From Sphaerosporella brunnea (Eukaryota > Ascomycota > Pezizomycetes > Pezizales > Pyronemataceae): a stretch of 64,000 bases of DNA. The stretch spans positions 1-64,000 of the forward strand of contig VXIS01000063.1 in assembly GCA_008704415.1 (NCBI GenBank), given 5' to 3'. The translations under genes and the position numbers were made by a program. This document shows positions 44,549 to 55,200 of this stretch, piece after piece; the stretch's first letter is position 1; each line of letters starts with the position of its first letter. The notes below the pieces were generated by a model. That model made no database searches, was not told where the DNA came from, and saw nothing but the letters and a program-made list of their open reading frames with translations.

Positions 44549-45121
44549 CTAAAACAGCGCCTCTTGCCAGTCGGAATCTCCATCGTCCAGCAGGTTGAGC
44601 GTCTTGTCCACCGCCACCACGTCCTTATCCAGTTCCTTCTCCTTTTCCTTCTTCTCCTTCTCCCTCGCCAACGACTCAGCCCACTTCCTAACCTTCGTCT
44701 TGTTGCCCAAATCCCTTGCCTCGGCAGGTTTAGCCTTCCTTAGCTCCGCATACCTAACAGCAACAAACCACCACTTATCAACCATGTTCTCAACATCACT
44801 AACTGCCTTCTCCAGCAAGTTTTTCTCGACTTCGTTCAATGCCTCGTTAACTGCAGACGAATAATCCTCGAACTGCACCACCCGAGCCCATCGACCCCGT
44901 ACCGCGCGCACCGTGCGTGCTCCGCCAAGCGCTTTGGCGATGTCGGAGTAGGAAACGGCCGGCGTTTGCGTGCGCAGGCGCAGGAGCATGGCGTCTTCTT
45001 CTGGTTTCCAGTTGCTGCTGCTGCTGTTGGATGCACTGCTGGGGGATGAGGCCTCTTTACGAGGCTTCTTAGAGGTTGGAGGTGGTGGCGTTGAGGGCGA
45101 GGAGTGCTTAAGCGGAGACAT
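44549..45121 (-). CDS. Myb/SANT-like DNA-binding protein
   Basis: A single exon of 190 residues. After a serine/proline-rich N-terminus with a basic KKPRKEA patch (possible nuclear signal), residues 39-82 form one Myb-like repeat: NWKPEEDAMLLRLRTQ, SYSDIAKAL and VRAVRGRWARV supply the regularly spaced tryptophans (W39 and W79) and the helix-turn-helix pattern. The middle is helical (VEKNLLEKAVSDVENMVDKW) and the C-terminus has an acidic/basic KEKKEKEKE tract. Single-repeat Myb proteins of this size in filamentous fungi are mostly uncharacterised; transcriptional or chromatin function is inferred from the domain only. Its start lies 303 bases from the stop of the phosphoesterase gene, in the same orientation. 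Confidence 0.8.
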   Translation of the reverse strand: MSPLKHSSPSTPPPPTSKKPRKEASSPSSASNSSSSNWKPEEDAMLLRLRTQTPAVSYSDIAKALGGARTVRAVRGRWARVVQFEDYSSAVNEALNEVEKNLLEKAVSDVENMVDKWWFVAVRYAELRKAKPAEARDLGNKTKVRKWAESLAREKEKKEKEKELDKDVVAVDKTLNLLDDGDSDWQEALF

Positions 45122-45424
45122 CGTCTGCGGCGGTATAGTGTTAGCTGTGTGAGCTTGAGGAGGAGGAGGGGGGCGCCCTTACTGCTGCTGCTGTGTGTGT
45201 AGAGGTGATGGTGAGGTGCATGGTGAGCCAGAAGGGGGGGTGGTTCTTATACCCTCCCCTTCCCACACTTCCTCGAGGCGGCCGGTTCTCGAGGAGAAAA
45301 CTGTGGGTAGTGCTGGAATGACTCGTCACTTCCGCCACATGCGGAAACTCGGTTTTCTGGATTTATCAACCGCTCTATTGATTGTATCAAAAATCCCCTC
45401 GAGACAGGTATAGTCTAGCCCTCC

Positions 45425-46243
45425 TTACACCTCAACAACAAACTCCTTCACAAACCCACCCCCACCCTCCCCCTTCCCCTCACGGCCCTCCCTCGCATAC
45501 CCTCCCTGATTCGCCACCACCCTAACACCCCCCACCTCCTCGACAAAATCACAGCACCAATGCGTATGCCCAAACGCCCACGTATGTACCTTTTCCCAGC
45601 CCCCGCTCTCCAGAATCCCACTCGCAAACGCGCTCCCAAGCACGCCGCCGTCAAAAACCGGATTACTCGTGCCGCGCCGCATCGGCGCATGATGCGTAAC
45701 CACCAGCACCTTCCTCCCCTCCTCGACCGCCTCCACCTCGGCGCGCAGCCACTCCAGATCCTTCCTATGCTCATCCTCGTACTCCTTCAGCCCCCAGCCG
45801 CCGACAAGGTGGAAATCGTTGAGGCCCATCAAGATGCGCTCCCTTTCGGCCGCGGAGCGGCTCAGCGCCGAGTGCAGCGTGCACCCGAGCACGGCGACGT
45901 CGCCCACGTCGACCCTGCGGCGATTCATGACGCTCACCTTGCCGGCGCACTGGGCCTCCAGGCGCAGCGCGGCGTCGAGCCCCGCCGCGCGCGAGGTGCG
46001 ATAAAACTCGTGGTTCCCGAGCACGAGAAACACGTGCTCGAAGTCGCGCGACACGCGCTGCAGGAACCGCAGGAACTCCGAGAACTGGCACAGCAGCCCG
46101 ATGTCTCCGGCGAGCACGAGGTACGGCGCGCACGCCGCTATCGTGTAGCTGTCGTATTGGTGCTTGTGGGACGGGAGCGGGAACTCGAGGTGCAGGTCTG
46201 AGAGCAGCTGGAAGCGCTGCGGGGTGCGCGGCTCAGTGCTCAT
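45425..46243 (-). CDS. Calcineurin-like metallophosphoesterase
   Basis: A single exon of 272 residues with the complete metallophosphoesterase motif set: D-x-H in SDLHLEF (D16, H18), GDIG (D47), GNHEFY (N77, H78), THHAP (H184) and GHTH (H226, H228). These residues bind two metal ions and support phosphoester hydrolysis. The domain fills the whole protein; no signal peptide or membrane segment is seen, so it is probably cytosolic. The family member cannot be fixed further: many fungi have small Ser/Thr-phosphatase-superfamily proteins of this form without a known substrate. The ATG at 46243 lies 10 residues before the first strand (FQLLSDLH), leaving little room for another start. Codon usage is strongly G/C-ending. 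Confidence 0.9.
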   Translation of the reverse strand: MSTEPRTPQRFQLLSDLHLEFPLPSHKHQYDSYTIAACAPYLVLAGDIGLLCQFSEFLRFLQRVSRDFEHVFLVLGNHEFYRTSRAAGLDAALRLEAQCAGKVSVMNRRRVDVGDVAVLGCTLHSALSRSAAERERILMGLNDFHLVGGWGLKEYEDEHRKDLEWLRAEVEAVEEGRKVLVVTHHAPMRRGTSNPVFDGGVLGSAFASGILESGGWEKVHTWAFGHTHWCCDFVEEVGGVRVVANQGGYAREGREGKGEGGGGFVKEFVVEV

Positions 46244-46864
46244 GGTTCGACGGTGAGGTGAGGCGATGAGCGGTGCTGGTGGGTGATCGCTGCGCGGGGT
46301 ACCCCCGCGCGTAGGTTGAGCGTGTAAGCTGCGCTGCGCATAGCTAATAGCTGGGCGCGTAAGTAGACGGAAGTTGCCGCGAGTGGTAGCGAGGGCTGCG
46401 GTAAGCTACCAGGACAGTGGAGCTAGATGAATGGAATTTATGTATCGTGGTTTTGAGTTCGGCAAGGAAAAACCAACAAACTGCATGGCCAGGAAGTTTG
46501 GAATATCATAAGTGATGTATTTATAGTGAGTCACTCGGTATCATTCCAACTTTAATGAGTAGGCACTGGGACGCCATGTTTGGCGCTTCGAACCTGTTCT
46601 GCATCACACAATGTTGAGCTTTCAAAATGCAAGAATGCCCTTAATTCAGTAGTCAGTTGTATTCAATGCTGCCGTGACTACTATGCCATTATTCCCCAGT
46701 AAAACTTTCAGCAGCCAGCTTTGGCAGTCGATATCAGTGCCGCAAAACAGACCCAAGAAAAAGCAATTCTCCAAGCTACGTAACAAACACAAAAGCCCCT
46801 CCCCCTTGATTTCCGCCGTGCCACTTTCAAGCATCACGACGACAAGACAAAGCAAAACCGCGCC
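46244..46864. other. Upstream region of the phosphoesterase gene
   Basis: The 620 bases lie between the phosphoesterase start and the 3' end of the small membrane-protein gene (both minus). GC-rich near 46300, otherwise unremarkable; no gene seen. Confidence 0.45.
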
Positions 46865-47485
46865 TTAAATCTCGTCCTCAAGCTCATCATCACTCACCCT
46901 GTAGCACCCCCATCACTCAGCCTCCCTTCGACCAGCAGACAGGAAAAAAGATACTCACGCCTCGCCTAACCAAGCCCTTCCCTTCCCCGCAATCTCAGAG
47001 CCCACATCCTGCACCCTCTTCCAATCACCAGGACGCTGGGACTTCTGTGCGTTCTCGACGGCGCGAACAAGGATCTCGACCTCCTTGATCAGGTTGCTAA
47101 CATCCTCGCGTTGGTCGTCCACCGCCTTTAGCAGCCGGTTCACTCCCACTTCGTGTGCGGCAAACGTCGTCAGGATCGTGCCCGTGATGTCACGAGCTGG
47201 CCGTGTGCTGTGCCAGACGAAGGCGCCGCCGAAAACGAGGAGGATTGTGAGGAGGTTGAGGAGGAGCTGGAGGGGGGAGGTCTTTGCCGTGGGAGTCGCA
47301 GTGACGGGCTTGGCGGGTGCGTCCATGGGGACTGCGGCTTTGGTGGAGGTTGTGGTGGTGGTGGTGGTGGTGGTGCGGGAGGGCATTGTTCCGTTTGCTA
47401 GGAAAAGAAGTAGCGGTGCTCCAAGAAACAAAACGAGCGTGATGAACCGTGGAACGGAAGGCGTAGGTTTTCTCGAGGGGAACAA
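46865..47485 (-). CDS. Small membrane-anchored protein, probably spliced at its C-terminus
   Basis: The frame from 47485 to 46959 contains a threonine-rich segment and a single strong membrane helix, LQLLLNLLTILLVFGGAFVW, followed by a soluble tail (LLKAVDDQREDVSNLIKEV, helical). Unspliced, it would stop at once after GRAWLGEA. A 60-base intron with good ends (46958-46899, GTGAGT...GCTACAG) instead adds a short acidic tail VSDDELEDEI and a TAA at 46865-46867. The start is uncertain: the ATG at 47485 adds a second hydrophobic stretch (FITLVLFLGAPLLLFLANG), and the ATG at 47386 gives 153 residues with one helix. A CCTAG near the latter could be an acceptor of an upstream intron. The protein family is not recognised; an organelle-membrane or ER location is a guess. 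Confidence 0.6.
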
Positions 47486-48661
47486 GAAGAAGTTTGCTCA
47501 GTGAAACACAAAGGAGAAGCAGAGGAAGGGGGAGAGGAAGAAAGCTTTTCCGGGTGGGTTTGTTGACACACGGGATTGGGTAGCAGCTGCAGGGGAGACA
47601 CGCAAACGCAGCCCGATTTTCCTGCCGCTCCCCAGAAGCGGGAGGAGCAGCGGTGCAATCGAAACGTAACATCTCAGAGCCGAGCCAGGCGTGTGGGCCG
47701 AAACTGCTATTTTTGGAGTGCGGGATGTCAATCAAACACGATCTGCCAGGAGGTGGCAGTGACGTTCCCTGTGCCGCACGGCCCGCACCGCAAATGAAGG
47801 ACCTGTAGCCTTTCTCGTGACCCATGGCCAGCAGCAATTGCAGCGAACCGCCACCATCCTAAGCCGGCTGCTCCGTCCAACTGCTGTACTCAGTAACGCT
47901 GCACTGCGCGATACAGTTTGCGGCTGCAGCGATTTTGGCCTCCGTAGGACCAGCGAGTCGGCGGCGGGCTGCTGACGGAGAAACCGCATGTCGGGGCCGT
48001 ATGCAGCCGTTTTTCACTGGTGATAGATATTATGGGCATGAGACAGAACGACGCCTTGTTTCGGCTTGGAAAGGCTCTGGATAGTCGATACTGAGTGATA
48101 TTTTGTGACGCTAGAACAGCTCATGTATTCCTGTTATTCCTGTCTGAGCACGTTCAAGTGTTGCAGTAGGAATGGGCGCTTGGTTCTTCTACACGACTCT
48201 ATAGCCAATCAAACCTAGCCTGGTTTTCCGCTTGGTGCGTAGAGTACTATGACAAACCTGCCACAATGATGGCGATGAGTTGGAACTTGGAACTGACGAC
48301 TTCACATTGTGAGCGGCGGTCATAAACTATCACTCGCTCACTATATTGCAAGGCCTTGGAAACCCTCAACAAAAGAATTGCTGCAACCAGCAACAAAAGC
48401 TTCCGCCTCGCTTGGCTCAGGATCTAAATCAGCGGTACGGCTGAGGTTTCTGGTGATGGGATCCCTTTTGTGAAAGAGCGGGGTACACTTTTGGCCTCAA
48501 CCGCCACGTGCACCTGCCCACTCCCTAAAGAGATCTGGGGTCGCTAAGATCCCTTCCCTCCAAAGAATTGTGGTTTTCTGAATCATCTTCGGAGTGGAGA
48601 TGGTTTAGTACGTACTTATGTATCACTCGTTCTTTCACATTTTTATGAAGTCCCATCAGTG
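47486..48661. other. Upstream region and gene-poor sequence
   Basis: The first few hundred bases are presumably promoter of the membrane-protein gene. No other gene, RNA or repeat was recognised before the retro-insertion at 48.66 kb. Confidence 0.45.
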
Positions 48662-48848
48662 AGTTGTGTAGAAGCTATGGGGAGCCCCAACAGACGGGTA
48701 AGACCGTGGGGACAGGATACCAGGTTTCTTTTGTCCGTCATAGGCCTTTGGCCTCACTCCGATTCGCAAGATAGGAGGCACCTGGGCTAATGTCCTTGTG
48801 TACGATGTATGATTTAAAACAAAACAAAAACAAAAGTTGTGTAGAAGC
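48662..48848 (+). mobile_element. Short retro-insertion with 14-bp target duplication
   Basis: AGTTGTGTAGAAGC occurs at 48662-48675 and 48835-48848 and brackets a 159-bp insert ending in an A/C tail (TTTAAAACAAAACAAAAACA). Shortly before the tail is the hairpin AGGCCTTTGGCCT preceded by GTCAT, in the same place as the GTCAT-GGCCGCAAGCGGCC hairpin of the LINE copies at 12.5 and 18.0 kb, but with different sequence. It is either a very short 5'-truncated LINE of another family or a SINE. No pol III A/B box was evident to me. Confidence 0.8.
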
Positions 48849-49260
48849 CACCACCTATAATGTTACTACTTTACACCCGCCGACAGTGAAAGAACAGCAA
48901 ATCTTTAAAAATAACCCCCCCCCCCCCCATTTTGATGTCTGCCTGTGATCTGCCCTCGTGTGCTTAAATATTGTAAAATACCCCGCTTTTGTACTGCAAC
49001 ACAACACCGCAAAGCCCCACTGAGACCCATTCACCCCCCACCCCCTCTGGTGGCGTCCCACGCCTTCCCTCTGTGTCGCGCCTCGCACCTCACACCCCTA
49101 GCCCGTAACATCGCCCGGGCACAGCCATTCATGCGCGCGAAGGCATGGGGTCAACAAAGCAAATACACGATTGTCCAGGGCAAAAACATAGCGATTACAC
49201 TTGAGCCCGATTGAAAGAGTCCAAGGACTCAAGCCAACACCGGTGTGCTGAGCAGCTGTA

Positions 49261-49512
49261 CGGTTCTTTGGCAGTGGTGAGCGATATTCTGTGGACTTAG
49301 AGAAGGCTACTTGCTCGTGTGGCTTTCAGGGAAACGATATCTCCTGTGGTCACGCAGCTAACGCTGCTTTGGTCCCAAAAAGCTACGCCGACAGCCAAGC
49401 GACTTCATTCCAAGGGGTGTTTGAGTTCAACACCTATCAGAAGACCTACCAGAGCTTGCAGTTTCTACTACAGACATTTTACTTCCCCCCCCCCCCCCCT
49501 GGCGGCGGGTAG
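49261..49512 (+). pseudogene. MULE-type transposase fragment with SWIM zinc finger
   Basis: The frame reads GSGERYSVDLEKATCSCGFQ, then GNDISCGHAANAA, forming the SWIM motif C-x-C-x8-C-x-H that lies at the C-terminus of Mutator-like transposases. The downstream segment FEFNTYQKTYQ corresponds to the hydrophobic/aromatic block that usually follows (for example VFxxxTYxxTY). Just upstream, in another frame, QSKYTIVQGKNIAI (near 49158-49200) looks like the preceding part, so a frameshift separates them. No DDE catalytic region was found. The frame ends after a C run at a TAG at 49510-49512. It is an inactive remnant. FAR1-like host proteins share this finger but are not expected in fungi. Confidence 0.7.
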
Positions 49513-52500
49513 GCTGAGCGTGTGGGGAACAGCAGAGGTCCAGATAATCCTCCTCAACGTTCTCTAAGTAAAGATTTTGACCACAGCCGAACAACTTGCA
49601 CGTTGTTCCAGTTGTGGGCGCACGAGGTTCCACATAATAGCTAGCTTAAGGAGGCACATCACCTGGTGGTTTTTCAGTGGGCGGAGAGTTGTCTATAGTA
49701 TTTGCCGGAAAATTAAAAAAACGGGGGGCCGGTGAAAGAATCTACATCAGTGGCTGCTTCCTCTCAGGAGCATTGACTTCGAGTGAGTATCTATGAAATT
49801 TGCAGTCAGCACCCAGCATGGAATCATATTCCGTGGCATTTTTTTTATTCCCATATAGTTATGCGTGGGCTACATAGAGGTTCGAAAAAGCAGGTAGCTG
49901 CGCTTAACATTGCCTCCCAGAAAATCACCGCCATTAGTGGTTACGAACCTGTAATCTATCTGTCGAGTCGAGGCATCGCCGACCTCTCCAATATATTGCG
50001 ACGGTAGATAATAGTCGTTGTTTACCGAACTGGGGGACAATGCAAATTGACTTGCAGTCCCTGCATTATCGCTTTTTTTTTTCGTTTGGTTTGGGAAGAG
50101 GCCGGGGAGGGAGGGCATCTCTCTCTCTCTCTCTCTCTCGCAAACCCCACAGTTAGAACTTAACTAGAGGAAGTAAACGAGATGGATGGGTGGATACTTT
50201 GTTTTTCCGCCTATCTCTCACACTCAGCTCCGTTCCCTGGCCCGGTCGAACTTTTGAACGTTTGCTTGGCAGCGGAAGCGGTTTATCTAGTCGAGGCGAA
50301 GGGGGGGGGGGGGCTGCACACCACCACGTGCACGTCTGGGACTAATAACGGGTATCAGGGACGTTGGAGTATTCTACTCTACTTACCGACGCCGATACTG
50401 CAATGTCAGCCGCATCGCATGTCGAGAGTATCTACATTACATTACCATGTCTGCATCGCATTAGTGCAGTACATCCAGACACCGCTGGTGCCGCCGCCGC
50501 GCTGTGGATCCGGAATATATGGGTTGTTTTCTCACAACAGCAGCAGCAGCAGCGCTGCGTTGTCCTTGTTGCAGCGGCAATTGGATAGACCAATATTTTT
50601 TTCCTCAAATGGATCCAGAGCATTTCCTTTGAAAGTATCGCAGCCGGCGTACGTGCCATCGACTGCCGAAATGGTTGTAGACCGAGTGCTATGTTGTGAT
50701 GCATTTTCTGAAGGACAATAAGGAACTTTCCGAAAATGCAAGAGGGGATTGGGGGGGCTCAAACTCGTACTGTAAAATACATGTGTGGTTGCAAATCTTT
50801 TTGCTAGATTGCCGGACAGGAGAGAAAGAGAGTTACGTACTTATCTCGAGACCGCGGAATACGGATAAACATATGCTCTATATCACAGCACAAAGGAAAT
50901 TCCACAGCGCGGCACTTTCAGTGGGGCGCCGGCTTGCGATCGGCATTATATTCGTCGGCGTCCATACCTCGCCGGCATCTGAGCTACGATTTACGGGCTC
51001 CTCCGCGAACTGGCAAAAATTTGCGAACCAACAACGCACATCACAGAGCAGTCCTATAGTTATGACGACACAGAGAGAGAGAGAGAAAAAAAAAAGGGTT
51101 AAATGGGATGGATGGATACCAAACATGCACACATCTCTAGAGACGACAACGGAATCAATCCGCCGGACGCTTTAACGTCCGTAAATTACGATGCACACGC
51201 GCGTGCGGTCAGCTACCTATCAGGCAATAACAACATGTAGGTAGGTATGTTACAACGATATCCTACGTATTCTGCTTTATACAACTCATATTAGGCGCCC
51301 CACGGCTGTTTATACCCCTGTTGATCCTGAAAAAAAAAAAAAAAAAAAACGCTCGCACTCGCAGCTACGTCTGGCGTCACTCGGGTATCAGGGACGTTCC
51401 GATAGTGCGCTTGTCAGCCCGCATTGCATGTAGATTGTTGTTTATGCGGAGAGATATGTACATGCAGAGAGATATGTATATGCAGCGAGATATGCACATG
51501 TCTAATTTCCCCGTACATGTTTTAGCGTCGAGACGGGTATGTAAGCTCTGCGAAGTCTCTTCGCATCGGAATTGTTCGAGAGAGCTCGAGCTCGTCTTTC
51601 GGTAAGAGCTCTTCAAAACGAAATCCCACCGTAGAGGCTTCTAAGCCTTGCCCTGTGAGTGGCAGCCATATTGTAAACGATAGTGGTTTTTAGAAAAAAT
51701 TTCGAATTGCTGTTCAATCAACCGCATGGCCTTCGACGAGGGAAAAACTGTGATCCACGGACGGACACCCAGCGGCGTAGTCTTGTGAATGAGAGCCCCC
51801 CAGAGTCTCCACCTCAGTTCACAACCCCGCAATGCATCCCCTCAAGACCAACCTCGTCTTTGGCGACCACACAGAACCATATACCTCTATTCGTATCCTT
51901 CCATTTTGGCAAAATAATGTCAAGGCATGAAGCAGACGTGACCCGCTCTAGCTAGGCTCAACGCCTGAGTTACAGAAATTGGGAGTGACTATATCCAACA
52001 TTTCTCCAACTTGGATCTTTCCTCGTAAATAATCATAACGGAGGACGTTATTTGAAAGCCCAGTAATTATGGCTGTAGTTGCTCAGTATTTGGGCTACAA
52101 ATGTGGCCGTACTTCCAGCCTCGGTACTGTTGATATAGCTGGGATTACGGTTAAACGCTTCCTATAGAACGATCGTCCCATCCATCAGCAGCTTTCATCC
52201 CACCGAACAGTGAATTGCACCATCAGTCACGACACAGTCCTCCCGCTGACAAGTATTCTTTCTTAGCTAAAGGTTTTGCCATTGAATGTACATGTAAGCT
52301 CACTCGTGGTCCCAGGAGGTAGCTTCAGAATCATTGATGAGCCAGCTTGCGTCCCCAGGCTTCCAAGCGATGGTTAACAGTTCACGAAGCGAATCGAGTG
52401 ACACAATAGTTGCTGCTGGCGACAATACGGTTCGAGGGCTCCCAATGGTTCCCAGGTGATGGCATCTGGTTATAACAGCATGCCTAATATTCCAAAATTT

Positions 52501-55200
52501 GGCTGCTCCTCCTCCAAGATTTGCCGCTTGATTGCAGTCTCCGGGAGCCCGAGATTCTGAACGGCTGCTAGATTTTTGAGCTCTTCCAGTGTGGAATCGG
52601 AATAGCGATGGGACATACCCAGGTATCGGATTGGGATAAAAGAGGCCAGTTGAGTAGATAGATATATCAGTGGCGGTGTGGTGCATGCCCTAGCCTCTGC
52701 GCATGCAGCCGTAACGGTCCCTCGAACGAACATCCATTCGCAGGTGAGACGACCTCCTTTATCACGGTCGTTAACAACCTGCGTCACTAAAGTTTTCTCT
52801 CTATGTCGGTACCGGTATGCTGTGTATGCATGTAGGTAATTACTGTAGAGTACTGGTGACGGATCTAGATCTGTCAGTCTATATGGAGTACTATACAGTC
52901 TCTACTCCAGGGTTGTGTTCGGATATATCTACTGACTCCATTTTCACTTTAGAAACTCGTTTCTCAGAGCAGCTACCGCACACCTTCACATGGAGCCACC
53001 CAAACGTCCTACGGATGTACATAGGCATGTACCCGTTTGTTTAATGTCCTTGAGGCCATCGAACCTGCAGACAGGTCCAGGACACCGTTAGATAAATTAC
53101 TTCGCCCACAACGAAACAACCCGGGGAGTTCCGCAGTGCCGGCGCCTGCACGCATCTGCCTGCCTGCATCGGGCGCACGAGTGATGTCTCGTGCGGCGCG
53201 TGTTCCGGCCAATGATATATAACACCAAAACGATAAGTCGGGGTATAAACTCCACCTTTCGGCTGGAGCGCTCAAACGGGGTGTTTCGAGGCGGGAGAGG
53301 TGCTTGTCTAAAACAATTGTTCATGATCTTCACGACCCAGGTGCCGGTTGTGCTGCTTGTGCCGAAAGAACTGGGGTTTGGATGCGTGGAAAAGTCAGTA
53401 GGACATAACTATGTTTGCTTCTTTCCTTTTTTTTTTTTTCCGGAATATGCAGTGGGGTAGATAGATAATCAAGGCGCACAGGGCTTCAAAGCCAGTCGAT
53501 GCGAATGGGCTGCTCAAATTGCGGTCAACGACACCGTCCAATGTCAGTAACCAACTGCCTTGACATTGGAAGAGAGTTTACAAGAGAATCCAAATTTAAC
53601 TGGTGGTTCCGTCAGTGGCGTGACCAACACATTCTTCGATCATACGAGTGAGTGATGCCTTGTGAGTATCACTCCCGGGCTCCGCCCTGGAGCGCACCCA
53701 AAAGATACGAGTAGAGTAGTTACGTAGAGTTCGGTTCTTGACGTTGCATATTGAAAACAGGGCGGGCCTGGCTGCAGCGCAAACGTGCCCGTCCAGGAAC
53801 GAGCCACAGAGGTATTGCCGCGTATCTCTAGCTTATGCATCGCCCAAAGAAACGTGCATACGCTATTGGGTGGGAATTATTCTACCGCTAGCGATCGCGA
53901 CGATTTGATATGCCTGCTTAACGCCGGAAAGTCTTAACTCAACTCCCCGCCACTATGAAAGATCAAACTACCCACCCCTCGCCGCCCTGCCCGCCAGACC
54001 GCCCAGCTTGCGGATATCACATCATTTCCCTCCATACTCTACTGCCGAAGACCGCCCATTTCGAATCCGCCACGACAGCACTTCTTCGTACACACATAAC
54101 CGCGGCTGCGGGCCACAGCAACAGCGGGAGTCCGCAGAAAGCTCGGTTCAGCAGCAGCAGCGCACCTCTCCCCACTTTTACCCAGCTTCGCCATGCCTGT
54201 GTTTATTGCACTTTGTACCCAGCCAGCTTCTAGGTGCAGTACACGTTGTTAGGGAGCCTACCGTTAAATCAAGCATCACCACTGATTCACCAGTGCTAGG
54301 GCGGCCGGTTAACGCTTGCGCAAGGAAAGGAAAGGAAAGGAAAGGGAAGGACCCGGGTTGCTTGCACTAACTTAGGTTAACGCCTTTTCTCTGACGAGCG
54401 AGCCTGGTCGCATTATCGTGCACTGACCATCACTCGCCGGTATTGCCCCGCAACACCGACAAGCTGGTGGGGCTCACTCACACCACACGTTGTGATGTTA
54501 CGTATCTTTTACGACGGCGGGGAGCACGGGCTCTGGACTAGCTTTCCGAGCCGAACTCTAGCTCGTGTCTCAAGTGTTGCCCCTCCAACTCTCCTCTGAT
54601 CTCGAGCTCACGCGCACTCCAGCCAGGTCCTCGAAGTTCGCACGCCCTAATACCAGGCAGATTTCCCCGATAACGATAAGGCGACAAGATAAGGCGACGA
54701 GGAATGGGTCGGGCTTTCAGATGCATATGTGATCCGTGATGCATGCGATGCGAAGTGATGATGAAGGAGGGGCGGGCTGTGTTGTGGGGGGAGATTACTG
54801 CAGGGGCGGCTCCTACCCCCAAGGCCGAGACGCTCGCGAAACCTCTCGCTTCCTCCAGAAAAAAAAAAAAAAAAAGATAACTCTTTTCTGCCTGCTCGTT
54901 TCATGACTCCCGGGCCCATTGTTGCAAAACCAGCATACATACCAAGCAACTTCCCTATCTTGCATGTTCGTTTCGTTTCGTTTCACCAGCAACAGATTTT
55001 CTCGTTCGTTCGAGAGCCATCAAACCACACTTTTTGCGAGCTCGTCCCGCAGCAGCAGTGCGTGCGCAGTAGCAGCCGGCCGGCCGCCTTGTTCAAAACG
55101 ATACGGCTGGTCCACCCGGGAAGGGAAAAAAAAAAGAAAAAGTAAACCCATGGACAAAAAAACGTGACCTATTTTGAAGGGTCATCCCGGCTGAGTTCTA
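49513..55200. other. Gene-poor sequence with simple repeats
   Basis: No gene is assigned over 5.7 kb. Repeats include a CT run (50120-50139), a 12-base G run (50302-50313), CAG units near 50540, an A run near 51331-51349, and GGAAA units (54324-54350). A minus-strand frame around 52300-52790 (SDSTLEELKNLAAVQNLGLP) reads somewhat protein-like but breaks and is unidentified. Confidence 0.45.
51446..51499. repeat. 18-bp tandem repeat, three copies
   Basis: Three consecutive 18-base units of GC(A/G)GAGAGATATGTACAT type start at 51446, 51464 and 51482 with 2-4 differences between units. Confidence 0.8.

Noticed and set aside
49291..49512. Functional SWIM zinc-finger gene
   Set aside because: The frame has no start of its own, a frameshift precedes it and the transposase core is missing.
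51446..51499. CRISPR-like array
   Set aside because: The three 18-bp units are directly adjacent without spacers, and the genome is eukaryotic; a simple tandem repeat.
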